From an uncultured Draconibacterium sp. (GTDB lineage Bacteria > Bacteroidota > Bacteroidia > Bacteroidales > Prolixibacteraceae), in the NCBI RefSeq assembly GCF_963675065.1, contig NZ_OY775906.1:2396001-2460000 (forward strand): a stretch of 64,000 nucleotides of DNA. Direction: 5' to 3'. Of this stretch, positions 1-10,244 are shown piece by piece. The notes under the pieces were generated by a model that did no database searches, had not been told where the DNA came from, and saw nothing but the letters and a program-made list of their open reading frames with translations. The translations under genes were made by a program, and so were the position numbers. Position 1 is the first letter of the stretch. Each line of letters opens with the position of its first letter.

Positions 1-1
1 T

Positions 2-2602
2 GTAATTGCAGTAACCCGTTCGGGCGAACCGGGATACAACCAGTCGAATTTCTGGATTCGTGGTATTTCTTCCTTCTCCGGAAGCACAAATCCATTGGTA
101 TTGGTTGATGGTGTTCAACGTTCGCTGGATGATCTGGATATTTCAGAAATCGAATCATTCTCGATACTTAAAGATGCTGCAGCCAGTGCCATGTACGGTG
201 TTCGCGGGGCAAACGGTGTTATTCTGGTAAATACGAAAAGAGGAAAAATTCAAAAACCAGTTGTAAACATACGTGTTGAGCGTGCTGTAACAGCTCCAAC
301 TCAAATGCCTGAGTTTATTGGTGCTGCCGACCATATGCAATTACTAAATGATTTGGCAGCAAGCGAATTTAAAGTTCCGTATTACGAGCAATTGGCGATC
401 GACCGTACCCGAAGTGGATATGATCCGGAGTTGTATCCAAACGTTGATTGGATAAAGGCTATTTCGAAAGAACACGCCTACAATACCCGGGCCAACCTGA
501 ATGTTAACGGAGGATCGGCCATGTTGCGCTATAACCTCACTGCCTCGGCCTATAATGAGGATGGTATTATGAAAAGAGATAATTCACTTTCGTACGATAC
601 CAGCACAGGATTAACACGTTACAACCTGCGTTCGAATGTTGATTTGAACCTTACAAAAACAACAGCAATACGCCTGAGTGTTGGGGGTTACCTGCAAAAA
701 CTACGCAAACAGTCAAATGGAACAAATAACGTATGGGATTATGCTTTTGACACGCCGCCAATGGTACACCCTGCCATTTATGCCGATGGGAAAATTCCTG
801 TACGCAGTTCAAGGGTTAACCCTTGGGCCTACCTTACCCAGTATGGATACGGCGTTTATACCAGCAGTAAACTGGAATCGCTGTTTTCGTTAGAGCAAAA
901 ACTGGATTTTATTACTGAGGGCTTAAGCACAAAACTGTCTTTCTCTTTCGATAACTACAGCTATAGCTCATTAACGCGGAGTAAGGACCCAACTTACTAC
1001 CTTCCGGCCACAACGCGCGATGATGAAGGAGAATTGGAGCTGACCTTATTAAGCTCAGGGTCTGAGTTCTTGAACTATGAAGAAGGAAGTGATTATGGAA
1101 ACAATCAAACTTACCTGGAATGGATACTGAACTACGACCATACTTTTAACGAAATCCACAACCTTACCGGATTACTTCTTTTTAACCAACGCAGTTACGA
1201 CGATGGAGGCATCCAACCCTACAGAAACCAGGGTATTGCAGGCCGTGCTACCTATTCGTTTAAGAGTAAATATGTAGGAGAATTTAACTTCGGATATAAC
1301 GGATCGGAGAACTTTGCCAAGGGACAACGTTACGGATTCTTCCCTTCGTTTGCATTGGGATGGTTGGTGTCTGAGGAGAATTTCTGGGCCGGCATGAAAG
1401 AGACGATTGATTTCTTAAAAATCCGTGCATCGTGGGGTCAGGCCGGTAACGACCAAATTGGATCTGCCAGACGCTTTGCTTACTTAACCACAATGAATAC
1501 CGATGCCGACGGTTACCACTGGGGTAATACTGCCGACTACCAAAAAGATGGAGTAACGGAAGGAGAAATAGGAGTAAATAACCTTACCTGGGAAACGGTA
1601 ACAAAAAAGAACGTAGGTATTGAATTCAGTATTCGATCGGCACTACGTATTCAACTGGATGCATTTCATGAATACCGCGACAATATTTTTATGCAACGCC
1701 GCACCATTCCCACACAGGCAGGTTTGTTAAGCACTCCTTATGCCAACTTCGGAAAAGTGAAAAACCATGGGGGTGAAGCTGCAATTACTTACAATAAGAG
1801 AATAAACCAAGCCGACATCTCGTTTTTTGCCAACGTAAGTTATGCTAAAAACGAAATACTGGAATATGATGTTCCGGCAGGGCAACAAGGAACCCATCAG
1901 GATATTACCGGCCACTCAATAAACGAACTGTACGGCTATGAGGCAATCGGATTGTATACAGCTGAGGATTTCGACGGTTCGGGCAATCTGCTTCCGGAAC
2001 TACCACAAAACGAACTGGCTGAAGTACGTCCCGGTGACATTAAAATTCTTGACTGGAACGAAGACGGCGTAATCAATTCAAAAGACAAAGGTTATGTTGG
2101 CGGAACCAACGATCCGCGCATGGTTTACGGATTTGGCGGAAATATTTCGTTACATGGCTTCGATTTTAGTGTATTCTTCCAGGGAGTTGAAGACACCTAC
2201 CGCTTTATTGGCGACGAAAGTGAGTACTTTATTCCGGGATCAGGCCAGGGAATTCAGGGAAATATCTTCACCAACTATACCGATCGCTGGACCGAAGAAA
2301 ATCCATCGCAGGATGTTTTCTATCCACGTTTGTCGTATGCTACAAATTACAACAATAACGCAAATTCTACCTGGTGGAAAAAGGATATGAGCTTCCTGCG
2401 TTTGAAACAAATTGAAATTGGATATAACATTCCGGCTTCGGTAAAGAAAGATATGTTTAAAGCATGTCGTATTTACATCAATGGAAATAACCTGTTAACC
2501 TTTTCCGATTTCAAATTGTGGGATCCTGAACTTTCAACTTCCAACGGAACTGAATACCCTCCAATTAAATCAGTTATGCTCGGAATTGACTTAATATTTT
2601 GA
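2..2602 (+). CDS. SusC-like TonB-dependent receptor, 5'-truncated by window edge
   Basis: Outer-membrane beta-barrel that imports oligosaccharides with its SusD lid, energised by TonB. The frame is open from base 2, so the signal peptide, regulatory domain and first part of the plug lie outside the window. Visible are the end of the plug (RGISSFSG, NPLVLVDG, ILKDAAASAMYG, GANGVILV), which is the SusC/RagA signature, then about 750 residues of barrel rich in Tyr/Asn/Gly and ending in an aromatic residue (DLIF). A SusD gene follows 98 bp downstream on the same strand. Substrate is not readable from the receptor alone; neighbouring GH76 and GH43 genes suggest a mannose- or arabinose-containing glycan (inference). 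Confidence 0.95.
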   Translation, partial: VIAVTRSGEPGYNQSNFWIRGISSFSGSTNPLVLVDGVQRSLDDLDISEIESFSILKDAAASAMYGVRGANGVILVNTKRGKIQKPVVNIRVERAVTAPTQMPEFIGAADHMQLLNDLAASEFKVPYYEQLAIDRTRSGYDPELYPNVDWIKAISKEHAYNTRANLNVNGGSAMLRYNLTASAYNEDGIMKRDNSLSYDTSTGLTRYNLRSNVDLNLTKTTAIRLSVGGYLQKLRKQSNGTNNVWDYAFDTPPMVHPAIYADGKIPVRSSRVNPWAYLTQYGYGVYTSSKLESLFSLEQKLDFITEGLSTKLSFSFDNYSYSSLTRSKDPTYYLPATTRDDEGELELTLLSSGSEFLNYEEGSDYGNNQTYLEWILNYDHTFNEIHNLTGLLLFNQRSYDDGGIQPYRNQGIAGRATYSFKSKYVGEFNFGYNGSENFAKGQRYGFFPSFALGWLVSEENFWAGMKETIDFLKIRASWGQAGNDQIGSARRFAYLTTMNTDADGYHWGNTADYQKDGVTEGEIGVNNLTWETVTKKNVGIEFSIRSALRIQLDAFHEYRDNIFMQRRTIPTQAGLLSTPYANFGKVKNHGGEAAITYNKRINQADISFFANVSYAKNEILEYDVPAGQQGTHQDITGHSINELYGYEAIGLYTAEDFDGSGNLLPELPQNELAEVRPGDIKILDWNEDGVINSKDKGYVGGTNDPRMVYGFGGNISLHGFDFSVFFQGVEDTYRFIGDESEYFIPGSGQGIQGNIFTNYTDRWTEENPSQDVFYPRLSYATNYNNNANSTWWKKDMSFLRLKQIEIGYNIPASVKKDMFKACRIYINGNNLLTFSDFKLWDPELSTSNGTEYPPIKSVMLGIDLIF

Positions 2603-2700
2603 TAATGAAACGACCATGAGAAATTATTATACGAAAATACGAATGATTATAATCATGGGAGTTACATCTGTTACTTTAAAAAATAAACAATTATAAACAG

Positions 2701-4656
2701 ATGAAATCACCTATAAAATATAGAAAGATGAAAATACAACTAAAATATATATTCCTGATACTGCTGCTGGGCACCATGTTTTCCTGCACGGATTACCTGG
2801 ATAAAGAATCAGATACAGAATTAACCATGGATATGGTTTTCACCGACAAAGACAGAATGGAAAGTATGCTGGCTTATGTTTATTCCGGTATACCCGACCC
2901 AACCTGGGGCTATTTAAACCGAACCGGATGGGGCGTAATGGGCGACGACTGGACACCTTCTGAACGTTGGCAACAATGGGGATGGGATGCCATTCCTAAA
3001 ATTACTGGTAACTGGAACACTGCAACTGAATGGGATGGTTCTTACTGGGGAGATCTACCTAAACGCATTCGTACAGCAAATATTTTGCGTGCCAATGTGG
3101 TACCTATCGACGGAACTACAATTACAGCACAGGAAGTTGAATACATTCAGGCTGAATGTCGTTTTTTACAGGCTTACTACTATAGTTTGTTTGTAAACTG
3201 TTATGGTGTTTGCCCTTTTCAACCCGATTATGTTGCACCTACCGATGGATCGACTGAGGAACTTCTTACTGGCCCCGTTCCTTACGATGAAATAATTGAA
3301 TGGTGCGACAATGAAATGTTGGAAGCATCCAAAATCTTACCGGCAAGCTATACACAGGCAATAAAATATGGCCGTGTTACTTCAGTAATGTGTTTGGCGG
3401 CACGTGCCCGCATGCTACTTTTTGCAGCGTCTCCGTTAGTAAACGGCAATCCTGATTATACTAACTTCACTGATACTGAAGGCACTCCGCTTTTCAACAG
3501 CTCATACGATCAAAACAAATGGACAAAAGCTCTGGAGGCACACCGATTGCTGATTCAGGAAGCTGAAGCTGCAGGCCATGAGTTGTATAAAATGTATAAC
3601 GACGATGGTAGTATCGATGCATTTGCATCAACAGCCTGGGTGCATGCCCGTACTTATTCCGATGGTAATAAGGAAATACTATTTGCACGTCCGCAAAACC
3701 AAACGGAATTCGATAGACACATTTCTCCATACGGAGCAGGAGGTAACGGAGGTTTGGGCATGACTCAATCTATAGTTGATGCTTTCTTTATGGATAACGG
3801 CCTATCGCCAATTTTGGGCTATGAGAACGGCGACAAAACAAAACCAATCATCAATCCGGAATCGGGTTATACAGAAAGTGGTTTTTCAGACGCCAATGAT
3901 GTAAGAAATACCGATAACTGGAACTGGTACGACGGCGAAGAAAAAGTTGCCGCAAAAGCAGGAACTTTCAACATGTATGTAAACCGCGAACCGCGTTTCT
4001 ACAATGCTATTCTTTGGAACGAACGTTATTACATATGGGACCGTCGGAATGTTGATTTTTATCAGTATGGAAAAGACAATAATTACACCCACGATGCACC
4101 TCAAAACGGGTATTTAGGGTTAAAAAGAAAACATCCAAATTCGGATTCAAAGAATGGTTCATGGCAATACCGTCCCGGAATCGTTTACCGACTTGCCGAA
4201 GCTTACCTTAGTTATTGCGAAATACTAAACGAAGTAAGCCCCGGAAACCAGGAAATTCTTACTTACCTGAACCTGATTCGTGAGCGGGCCGGTATTCCAC
4301 AATATGCAACTTCTCAACAAGATGGTTATATCGCAGTAAATCTGAATGACCAGGATGAGATGCGCGAAATTATTCGTCGCGAGCGTAGGGTTGAACTATG
4401 CGGTGAAGGTGTTCGCTATGATGATCTGAGACGCTGGAAGGAAGCCGAAGACGTGTTGGATGGAGATTTCTATGGAATGAATTTCTCAGGAACCGATAAA
4501 TCGGATGATCCGTCAAATCCAAAAGCGTTCTACGTGCGTACGCAATACCAGAAAAGGGTATATCAGAAAAAATATTACTGGTTCCCTATTTTTCAGGATG
4601 AAATTGACAAAAATCCAAACCTGGTACAATCACCTTACTGGACAGAGTCTGAATAA
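2701..4656 (+). CDS. SusD/RagB family nutrient-binding outer membrane lipoprotein
   Basis: Surface lipoprotein that binds glycan and closes the SusC channel. A signal peptide with a lipoprotein Cys (GTMFSC) is followed by the SusD-typical N-terminal YLDKESD segment, helical repeats with AECRFLQAYYYSLFVNCYG (partner-loop region), and the C-terminal RERRVELCGEGVRYDDLRRW motif common to RagB/SusD proteins. Length 651 aa is slightly above the usual 500-600. A second ATG at 2728 gives a more typical 20-residue lipoprotein signal, so the true start may be nine codons later. It is paired with the SusC gene upstream and followed 32 bp later by the SusE-like gene. Confidence 0.95.
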   Translation: MKSPIKYRKMKIQLKYIFLILLLGTMFSCTDYLDKESDTELTMDMVFTDKDRMESMLAYVYSGIPDPTWGYLNRTGWGVMGDDWTPSERWQQWGWDAIPKITGNWNTATEWDGSYWGDLPKRIRTANILRANVVPIDGTTITAQEVEYIQAECRFLQAYYYSLFVNCYGVCPFQPDYVAPTDGSTEELLTGPVPYDEIIEWCDNEMLEASKILPASYTQAIKYGRVTSVMCLAARARMLLFAASPLVNGNPDYTNFTDTEGTPLFNSSYDQNKWTKALEAHRLLIQEAEAAGHELYKMYNDDGSIDAFASTAWVHARTYSDGNKEILFARPQNQTEFDRHISPYGAGGNGGLGMTQSIVDAFFMDNGLSPILGYENGDKTKPIINPESGYTESGFSDANDVRNTDNWNWYDGEEKVAAKAGTFNMYVNREPRFYNAILWNERYYIWDRRNVDFYQYGKDNNYTHDAPQNGYLGLKRKHPNSDSKNGSWQYRPGIVYRLAEAYLSYCEILNEVSPGNQEILTYLNLIRERAGIPQYATSQQDGYIAVNLNDQDEMREIIRRERRVELCGEGVRYDDLRRWKEAEDVLDGDFYGMNFSGTDKSDDPSNPKAFYVRTQYQKRVYQKKYYWFPIFQDEIDKNPNLVQSPYWTESE

Positions 4657-4688
4657 TTGTGGAAATTACTTTATCAAAATTAAAACAG

Positions 4689-5828
4689 ATGAAAAAAATA
4701 AATATACTATTCGTAATCTTCGCAGTGGGCATGCTACTTTTTAGCAGTTGCGATGAAGAGTACGATGTGAAAATTGAAATAGACACCGTTGAAGACGGCA
4801 TGCACCTGACTCCCAGCGTTGAGGAGCTTACATTATCACAGGATTTAATGAATGAAACCGCCATTACATTCAGTTGGGATCCGGCACAGGAACGCGCAAA
4901 CAATGGTACTATAACCTACTACTTTAAACTGGGACTACCCGGGCTTACCACTGCCATCGATAAAATTGAACTGGATGCAGGCGTTTCCGAATACAGCATT
5001 TCGCATTTCGATTTAAATGCCATGCTTTATGGGCTTGGAGTAAACTACGGAAGCAGCACCGAGATTGAAGCCGAAATAATTGCCTCATCAGAAGGAGATT
5101 ATTTTGTAAAACCTGAAATCTCAACCACAAAAGTGATGGTAACCACTTTCGAGATCGCTCCGGTAAATCTTTACCTGGTAGGTTCTGCTAACCCAAAAGG
5201 ATCGGAAATCAGTGATGGCATTAAGCTAACTGAAATTATCGAAGGCAAAGATATTGGTAACAAATATCAATGGGAAGGAAATCTACAGATTGGAACCTTT
5301 AAGTTCGTTAATTCTCTGGTTGAGGATAAAGGCTCATGGAGTATGGGCGCAAGTTCTACCGAATTAGTGCAGAATTCAACGAACAGTAGTTCTGATATGG
5401 AATTTACCGTGACCAAGTCCGGCTTGTACTCGATTATTTTAAACAAAAACGACAAAGAGATCATTTTTGGATATAAAGGATTTAGCCATGTTTGGGCCGT
5501 AGGTACCGGAATTGGTGTTGCATGGAATATGCCATCTTCAACCGAGTTTAGTTGGGATCCGAAAAATCCAAGCATTTTCACTCTTGAGTGTAATATGCAG
5601 GCCAACAATGACTTCAAACTGCCGTACAATGATCAAAGTGCAGGTTGGGGATGTCCTTTCCTTCGCCCGATAGTTGCCAACGCAAATATATGGGATGATA
5701 ATCGTATTCAGGCAACACCTGCAGGTTATGGTGATGATTTAAAATGGTGGGTTACAGAAGAGCAAGCTGGCCCCGCCATTGTAACAATCGATGCACTGAA
5801 CGAAACAATTACGCTTGAAAAAAGATAG
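4689..5828 (+). CDS. SusE/SusF-like outer membrane glycan-binding lipoprotein
   Basis: Probable surface glycan-binding lipoprotein of the PUL. Starting at ATG 4689 gives a short basic n-region, hydrophobic core and lipobox FSSC; an upstream GTG at 4659 would only add residues before the signal. Residues about 25-150 look like the SusE N-terminal Ig-like domain (THLTPSV-type opening with EEL.L and TFSWDPA). The C-terminal half holds two SusE/F-type starch-binding-like repeats, each with LYLVGSA or WAVGTGIG openings followed by F.W..... and a closing TIDALNETITLEK. Position right after susCD is canonical for this family. Ligand unknown. Confidence 0.85.
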   Translation: MKKINILFVIFAVGMLLFSSCDEEYDVKIEIDTVEDGMHLTPSVEELTLSQDLMNETAITFSWDPAQERANNGTITYYFKLGLPGLTTAIDKIELDAGVSEYSISHFDLNAMLYGLGVNYGSSTEIEAEIIASSEGDYFVKPEISTTKVMVTTFEIAPVNLYLVGSANPKGSEISDGIKLTEIIEGKDIGNKYQWEGNLQIGTFKFVNSLVEDKGSWSMGASSTELVQNSTNSSSDMEFTVTKSGLYSIILNKNDKEIIFGYKGFSHVWAVGTGIGVAWNMPSSTEFSWDPKNPSIFTLECNMQANNDFKLPYNDQSAGWGCPFLRPIVANANIWDDNRIQATPAGYGDDLKWWVTEEQAGPAIVTIDALNETITLEKR

Positions 5829-5886
5829 ATAAAATCTATTCTTCTCTCTTGCTTCAATGGAGCAAGAAACAATCATAAAATTTAAT

Positions 5887-5925
5887 ATCGAAGGAAGTAC
5901 TTTAAGTACTTCTTTCGATTTATTT
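5887..5925 (+). terminator. Stem-loop between susE-like and GH76 genes
   Basis: A 15-bp stem with one G.U pair (5887-5901 and 5905-5919), 3-nt loop, followed by a T/A-rich tail. It sits 58 bp after the SusE-like stop and 31 bp before the GH76 start, so it may terminate or attenuate the susCDE transcript ahead of the enzyme genes. The tail is not a pure T-run, so partial read-through is plausible. Confidence 0.6.
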
Positions 5926-5955
5926 ATACCTAACCAACCTATAACCTAAGATTTC

Positions 5956-8691
5956 ATGAAACCTCAGCAATTACTATTTTCAATAGCAATTCTTTTTTGG
6001 CTGTCCATATTTTCGAACGAAGTAAAAGGTATCACTAACGGCACACGTTTAAGTACTGTTGCGGGAGATATCACTCAAGATTATCCTCTACAAACCGCCA
6101 ACCCGGATGTAACAATTAGTAGCGAGAATACCTCATCCAGCTCAATTACCTCCGGTAGCATATATAAAATCACCTCAAAGGCATCGGGCAAAGTACTTGA
6201 TGTGCTTAATTCTGAGATGGCTGATAACGCCAATGTGTGTATTTGGACGGATACGGAATCTGATGCGCAGAGATGGTTGTTAACTTCTGTAAGCGACAAT
6301 CAATTCACCCTTACCAACATAGCAAGTGGTAAATTACTTCACCTGGACGGAACTACACCGGAGAACCAGCTAAACATCAATCAATATGAAAATACAAACG
6401 ATGCTACAGTTTTATGGCAGATTGATGAAAATACAGATGGCACTTTTTCGATAAAATGCGCATCGGACTCAGATTTTGCGCTGTCTGTTGCGGGAACAGA
6501 AACCATCGATGGTTCAAATGTTGAATTAAAGGAATCAGCCGGAGCAGAAAGTTGGCATTTTGAGCTACAGGAAAATAGCCAGGCAGCGCCAACGCCTGAA
6601 ATTGCAGACAAGATTTTTGCTGCGTGGAAAGAAAAATATTACGATTCGCGGACAGGGGATGAAATAATTCCCAATGAAGGTTTTTGGGGAGTGGCTGAAA
6701 TGATGGAGATTGTTGTTGATGCCTATGAAGTGACTGGAGACCTAAAATATGCGAACATGTTTAGCGAGATGTATAATCAGTTTCTTGTTAAATATGGCCA
6801 TGAATGGATGTGGAATGACTTTAACGACGACATTACCTGGATGGTTTTAGCCTGTGTACGGGCAGGAATAATTTTAAATAACCAAACCTACATAAACAAA
6901 GCGAAAGACCAGTTCGATAAAATGTATGAACGAGCCATTCATGCCAACGGTAGCTGGCTGACATGGAAAATGGGCGTACCCGGAACCAATTCGTGTATAA
7001 ATGGTCCGGCGATGGTTGCCTGCTGCTATTTAGCCAGAGCAACAAACAACAATGATTATTATACAAAGGCGGTTAAATTATATAATTGGTCGAAAAACAA
7101 TTTATTCGTACCCGGAACAGGGGAAGTGTACGACAGCTATAATACTAATGGCGACGGTGCAACAAATTACTGGAGCTCTACTTATAATCAAGGAACTTAC
7201 CTTGGAGCGTCTGTTATGCTTTACAATTATACAAAAGACCCAACTTACCTAAAATTTGCCGATCGGATAGCCAGGTATACAAAAGAAAACATGTTTCATT
7301 CAAGCGTGATCTGGTACGAAGAAGGCCCCGACTTAGATGGTTTTAAAGGAATTTTAATGCGTTATGCCCGTAAGTATGTGGTTGACTGTAATCGTCCAAA
7401 TTTTATTCCGTGGTTACAACTAAATGCGAAGGTTGCTTATAACAACAGGAATTCAGAAAATATTATTTCTACAATTTGGAGTAAAAGAGCCGAAGAAACG
7501 ATAGAATATAAGGGTTTTAATGCTTCTACAGCGGTATCATTAATGATAAACTGCCCGATTAAAGCTTCAACGGTTAAAGATGCTTATTCAAAAATAGAGT
7601 CGGAGGATTTTGATTACCTGAAAGGTGTTATGGCTGTTCAATCAACACCTGATGATGAGACTTATAACTTAGGAGGAATTCAGAACGAGTATCATACAGC
7701 ATATTACAATGTCGATTTCGGAACCACCGGAGCAGTATCTGCTGAGTTCAGAATCTCCAGCCTTGCTGCAGGAAATAGTATTGAAATAAGGTTAGGCGCG
7801 CCAAACGGAGAGTTGATAGGAACTGCCACAACTGATAATACTGGTAGCTGGTCAAATTATACAACAATTACTTGTCCTGTTGAGAATGTAAAAGGCCTGC
7901 AAAATATTTACCTGGTATATAAAGGAACGGGATACATTTGCAACATTAATAATTTCAAATTTATTGAAGCAGAATCACCTGTTTCTGACACAAACGGATT
8001 GATTGGCCAATACTTTAATGGGATGAATTTTGAAACAATGCTTCTCGAACGAGTTGATCCGAATGTCAACTTTAATTGGGAAGAACTATATCCTGCTGCA
8101 GAAGTTCCTGCCGATTATTTTTCAGTAAGATGGACCGGAAAAATAGAACCATTATATTCTGGTGAATATACTTTTTACATTACATCGGATAATGGACGTA
8201 GGGTTTGGATAAACAACGAATTAATTATTGATAAGTGGCTAAATGACTACGATGTTACATACTCCGGCAAAATAACTCTGAGTGCTGGACAGCGCTACGA
8301 TATTAAGGTAGAGTTTTTTGATGATATTGGTGGAGCAAACGTTGTACTCGAATGGGAAAGTTCCCAGCAGCAAAGAGAAGTAGTTCCAAGCTCTCAACTG
8401 TTTTTACACGATAAAAACCCGCTTACAGCCATTTCTGATTTAATCGAACAGGCAGAAGATGATATTCTGGTGTTCCCGAATCCGGCAACATCTTTCATTA
8501 AAATCAAACCAAACAATCAACAGATCATAAGAACTACAATTATAGATGTAAAAGGTCAGACGATTTACAGCAACAACAAAAAATACTACGATCTACTTAC
8601 AATAGATACAGGCGACTTACCTTCTGGCTTGTATCTCATCTCCTTTGTTACCAAAACAGACAATAGGATTGTTAGAAAATTCATAAAATAA
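5956..8691 (+). CDS. Multidomain GH76 alpha-1,6-mannanase-like enzyme with ricin-type, CBM6-like, PA14 and T9SS domains
   Basis: Secreted glycoside hydrolase. Signal peptide about 1-25; ricin-type beta-trefoil about 68-203 (QRW motif, repeats of G.VLDV and GKLLHLDG); GH76 (alpha/alpha)6 domain about 214-525 with the catalytic Asp pair D291-D292 in NDDITWMVLA and WSSTYNQGTYLGA; CBM6-like beta-sandwich about 545-672; PA14 domain about 680-817 (GLIGQYFNGMNF, FYITSDNGRRVWINN); type IX secretion/sorting domain about 836-911 (VFPNPATSFIKI, LPSGLYLI). Known GH76 enzymes cut alpha-1,6-mannan backbones in an endo fashion. T9SS export implies release to, or anchoring on, the cell surface. Three accessory binding domains suggest an insoluble or particulate substrate (inference). 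Confidence 0.9.
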   Translation: MKPQQLLFSIAILFWLSIFSNEVKGITNGTRLSTVAGDITQDYPLQTANPDVTISSENTSSSSITSGSIYKITSKASGKVLDVLNSEMADNANVCIWTDTESDAQRWLLTSVSDNQFTLTNIASGKLLHLDGTTPENQLNINQYENTNDATVLWQIDENTDGTFSIKCASDSDFALSVAGTETIDGSNVELKESAGAESWHFELQENSQAAPTPEIADKIFAAWKEKYYDSRTGDEIIPNEGFWGVAEMMEIVVDAYEVTGDLKYANMFSEMYNQFLVKYGHEWMWNDFNDDITWMVLACVRAGIILNNQTYINKAKDQFDKMYERAIHANGSWLTWKMGVPGTNSCINGPAMVACCYLARATNNNDYYTKAVKLYNWSKNNLFVPGTGEVYDSYNTNGDGATNYWSSTYNQGTYLGASVMLYNYTKDPTYLKFADRIARYTKENMFHSSVIWYEEGPDLDGFKGILMRYARKYVVDCNRPNFIPWLQLNAKVAYNNRNSENIISTIWSKRAEETIEYKGFNASTAVSLMINCPIKASTVKDAYSKIESEDFDYLKGVMAVQSTPDDETYNLGGIQNEYHTAYYNVDFGTTGAVSAEFRISSLAAGNSIEIRLGAPNGELIGTATTDNTGSWSNYTTITCPVENVKGLQNIYLVYKGTGYICNINNFKFIEAESPVSDTNGLIGQYFNGMNFETMLLERVDPNVNFNWEELYPAAEVPADYFSVRWTGKIEPLYSGEYTFYITSDNGRRVWINNELIIDKWLNDYDVTYSGKITLSAGQRYDIKVEFFDDIGGANVVLEWESSQQQREVVPSSQLFLHDKNPLTAISDLIEQAEDDILVFPNPATSFIKIKPNNQQIIRTTIIDVKGQTIYSNNKKYYDLLTIDTGDLPSGLYLISFVTKTDNRIVRKFIK

Positions 8692-8778
8692 ACTATACAA
8701 ACATTTCTGATTCTCTTTTATTCGGCATTTAATTATGCTAAAACGAAAGGTTTCTGCTAAACAACTAAATTAAAAATT

Positions 8779-9798
8779 ATGAGATCCTACCTTTTTGTAT
8801 TACCCTTGATATACCTTTTTCTCACAGCGTGTTCAAACGGAAACGATTTGAATATAGATGATGAACCCTCTGATGAGAATAAAAACTCAACCTACAATAA
8901 TCCGGTAGTACCGACAAGTCTACCCGATCCCACCATTATAAAGGCTGCCGACGGCTATTTTTATCTGTATGCAACCGAAGATGTTCATAACACCCCCATA
9001 CTCCGGTCGGACAATTTAACCGACTGGAAGCTTTTGGGAACTGCCTTTACCAACGAAACCCGGCCAAACTGGGAACCCAACGGTGGAATCTGGGCGCCGG
9101 ACATTAATTACATTAACGAGAAGTATGTTTTGTATTATTCTCTGTCGGTTTGGGGCGGCGGAAATACCTGCGGAATAGGGGTTGCAACAGCCACAAAACC
9201 AGAAGGGCCTTTTACGGATCATGGGAAACTGTTTCGCAGTAACGAGATCGGAGTGCACAACTCTATCGATCCTTTTTACATAGAAGAAGATGGAAAAAAA
9301 TACTTGTTCTGGGGAAGTTTCTTTGGAATTTATAGCCAGGAACTTAACGATGATGGCCTGAGCATAAAACCTGCCACAACAAGACAAGTAGCAGGAACAG
9401 CTTTTGAAGCCGTTTACATCCATAAAAAAGATGGAAATTATTATTTATTCGCATCGGTAGGATCGTGTTGCGAAGGTGCCAACAGCAGCTACAGAACCGT
9501 TGTAGGGCGTTCGGAAAATCTGTTTGGCCCGTATGTAAACAAAAATGGAGAGCCGATGCTGGAAAACCATTATGAAGTTCTTATAGAAGGAAACGATAAG
9601 TTTGTGGGAACCGGGCACAACTCCGAGATTATTACCGATGACAAAGGAAGCGACTGGATTTTCTACCATTCATACCTACGACAAAATCCTAACAGAGGTC
9701 GTGTATTAGTAATGGATCAGGTTCATTGGGTTAATGGCTGGCCGGAAATCACCGGGCAGTCTCCATCAACTGAAAATTCACTACCGGTTTTTGAATAG
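8779..9798 (+). CDS. GH43 arabinanase-like lipoprotein
   Basis: Five-bladed beta-propeller glycoside hydrolase. Lipoprotein signal ends FLTAC (Cys18). Family 43 triad is visible: base D50 in LPDPTII, modulator D164 in SIDPFYI and acid E210 in TAFEAVYI. The GSCCEGANSSYRTVVGRS and GTGHNSEI segments are typical of the endo-alpha-1,5-L-arabinanase branch of GH43. At 339 aa it is a single catalytic domain. It follows the GH76 gene by 87 bp on the same strand and is the last gene before the convergent locus. Arabinan cleavage is the best guess; arabinofuranosidase activity is the alternative. Confidence 0.85.
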   Translation: MRSYLFVLPLIYLFLTACSNGNDLNIDDEPSDENKNSTYNNPVVPTSLPDPTIIKAADGYFYLYATEDVHNTPILRSDNLTDWKLLGTAFTNETRPNWEPNGGIWAPDINYINEKYVLYYSLSVWGGGNTCGIGVATATKPEGPFTDHGKLFRSNEIGVHNSIDPFYIEEDGKKYLFWGSFFGIYSQELNDDGLSIKPATTRQVAGTAFEAVYIHKKDGNYYLFASVGSCCEGANSSYRTVVGRSENLFGPYVNKNGEPMLENHYEVLIEGNDKFVGTGHNSEIITDDKGSDWIFYHSYLRQNPNRGRVLVMDQVHWVNGWPEITGQSPSTENSLPVFE

Positions 9799-9909
9799 AC
9801 ATTTCATAGTATCAAATTGTCTGTAAAACAAAACATTCATGATTCCCGGGTATCACCAATAGGAACGAAAGTAAAGTCTGTTAACAGCATTTCATAAAAA
9901 TGGCCAGAT

Positions 9910-10222
9910 TACATGGCGCACATAACGATTGTGCATTGAACAGCTTACTGATTGCGCCTTTAAATTACGGCACATCAACCCCGGGTTTCACCCGAGGTTA
10001 GTCACATTTTATCCTTTCGGGATATTGAACTGAATTACAAAGTTTAGACGATTTTACTGAGCTGCAATGTCGCAATTGCAAGTTTTTATGACGCTGGAAG
10101 CGTCTAATGTGAATAACCCGGTGCGTAGCGCCGGGCTGAAATGACCAAAGGGAAATCGTCCGGCAAAGAAAGCAGATCGAAGCCAGATGGTTCTCCCGGA
10201 CGAAACTCAAACAGCAATACAC
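9910..10222. repeat. Hairpin-rich non-coding repeat element between convergent PULs
   Basis: Non-coding block of several short inverted repeats: 9979-9997 (CCCCGGG/CCCGAGG, one mismatch), 10090-10104 (GACGCT-GGA-AGCGTC), 10117-10135 (CCCGGTGC-GTA-GCGCCGGG with one G.T) and weaker ones nearby. No credible ORF fits. The look is that of a degenerate REP/BIME-like intergenic repeat, several palindromes strung together, lying between two converging gene clusters. A similar but not identical hairpin cluster is at 63581-63795. Family identity is unproven. Confidence 0.5.
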
Positions 10223-10244
10223 ATAAAAAGATGGGGACTTTCAG

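Noticed and set aside
9998..10222. Minus-strand frame of 74 codons in the PUL gap
   Set aside because: Covers palindromic repeat DNA; translation is Cys/Arg/His-rich and shows no protein-like pattern.
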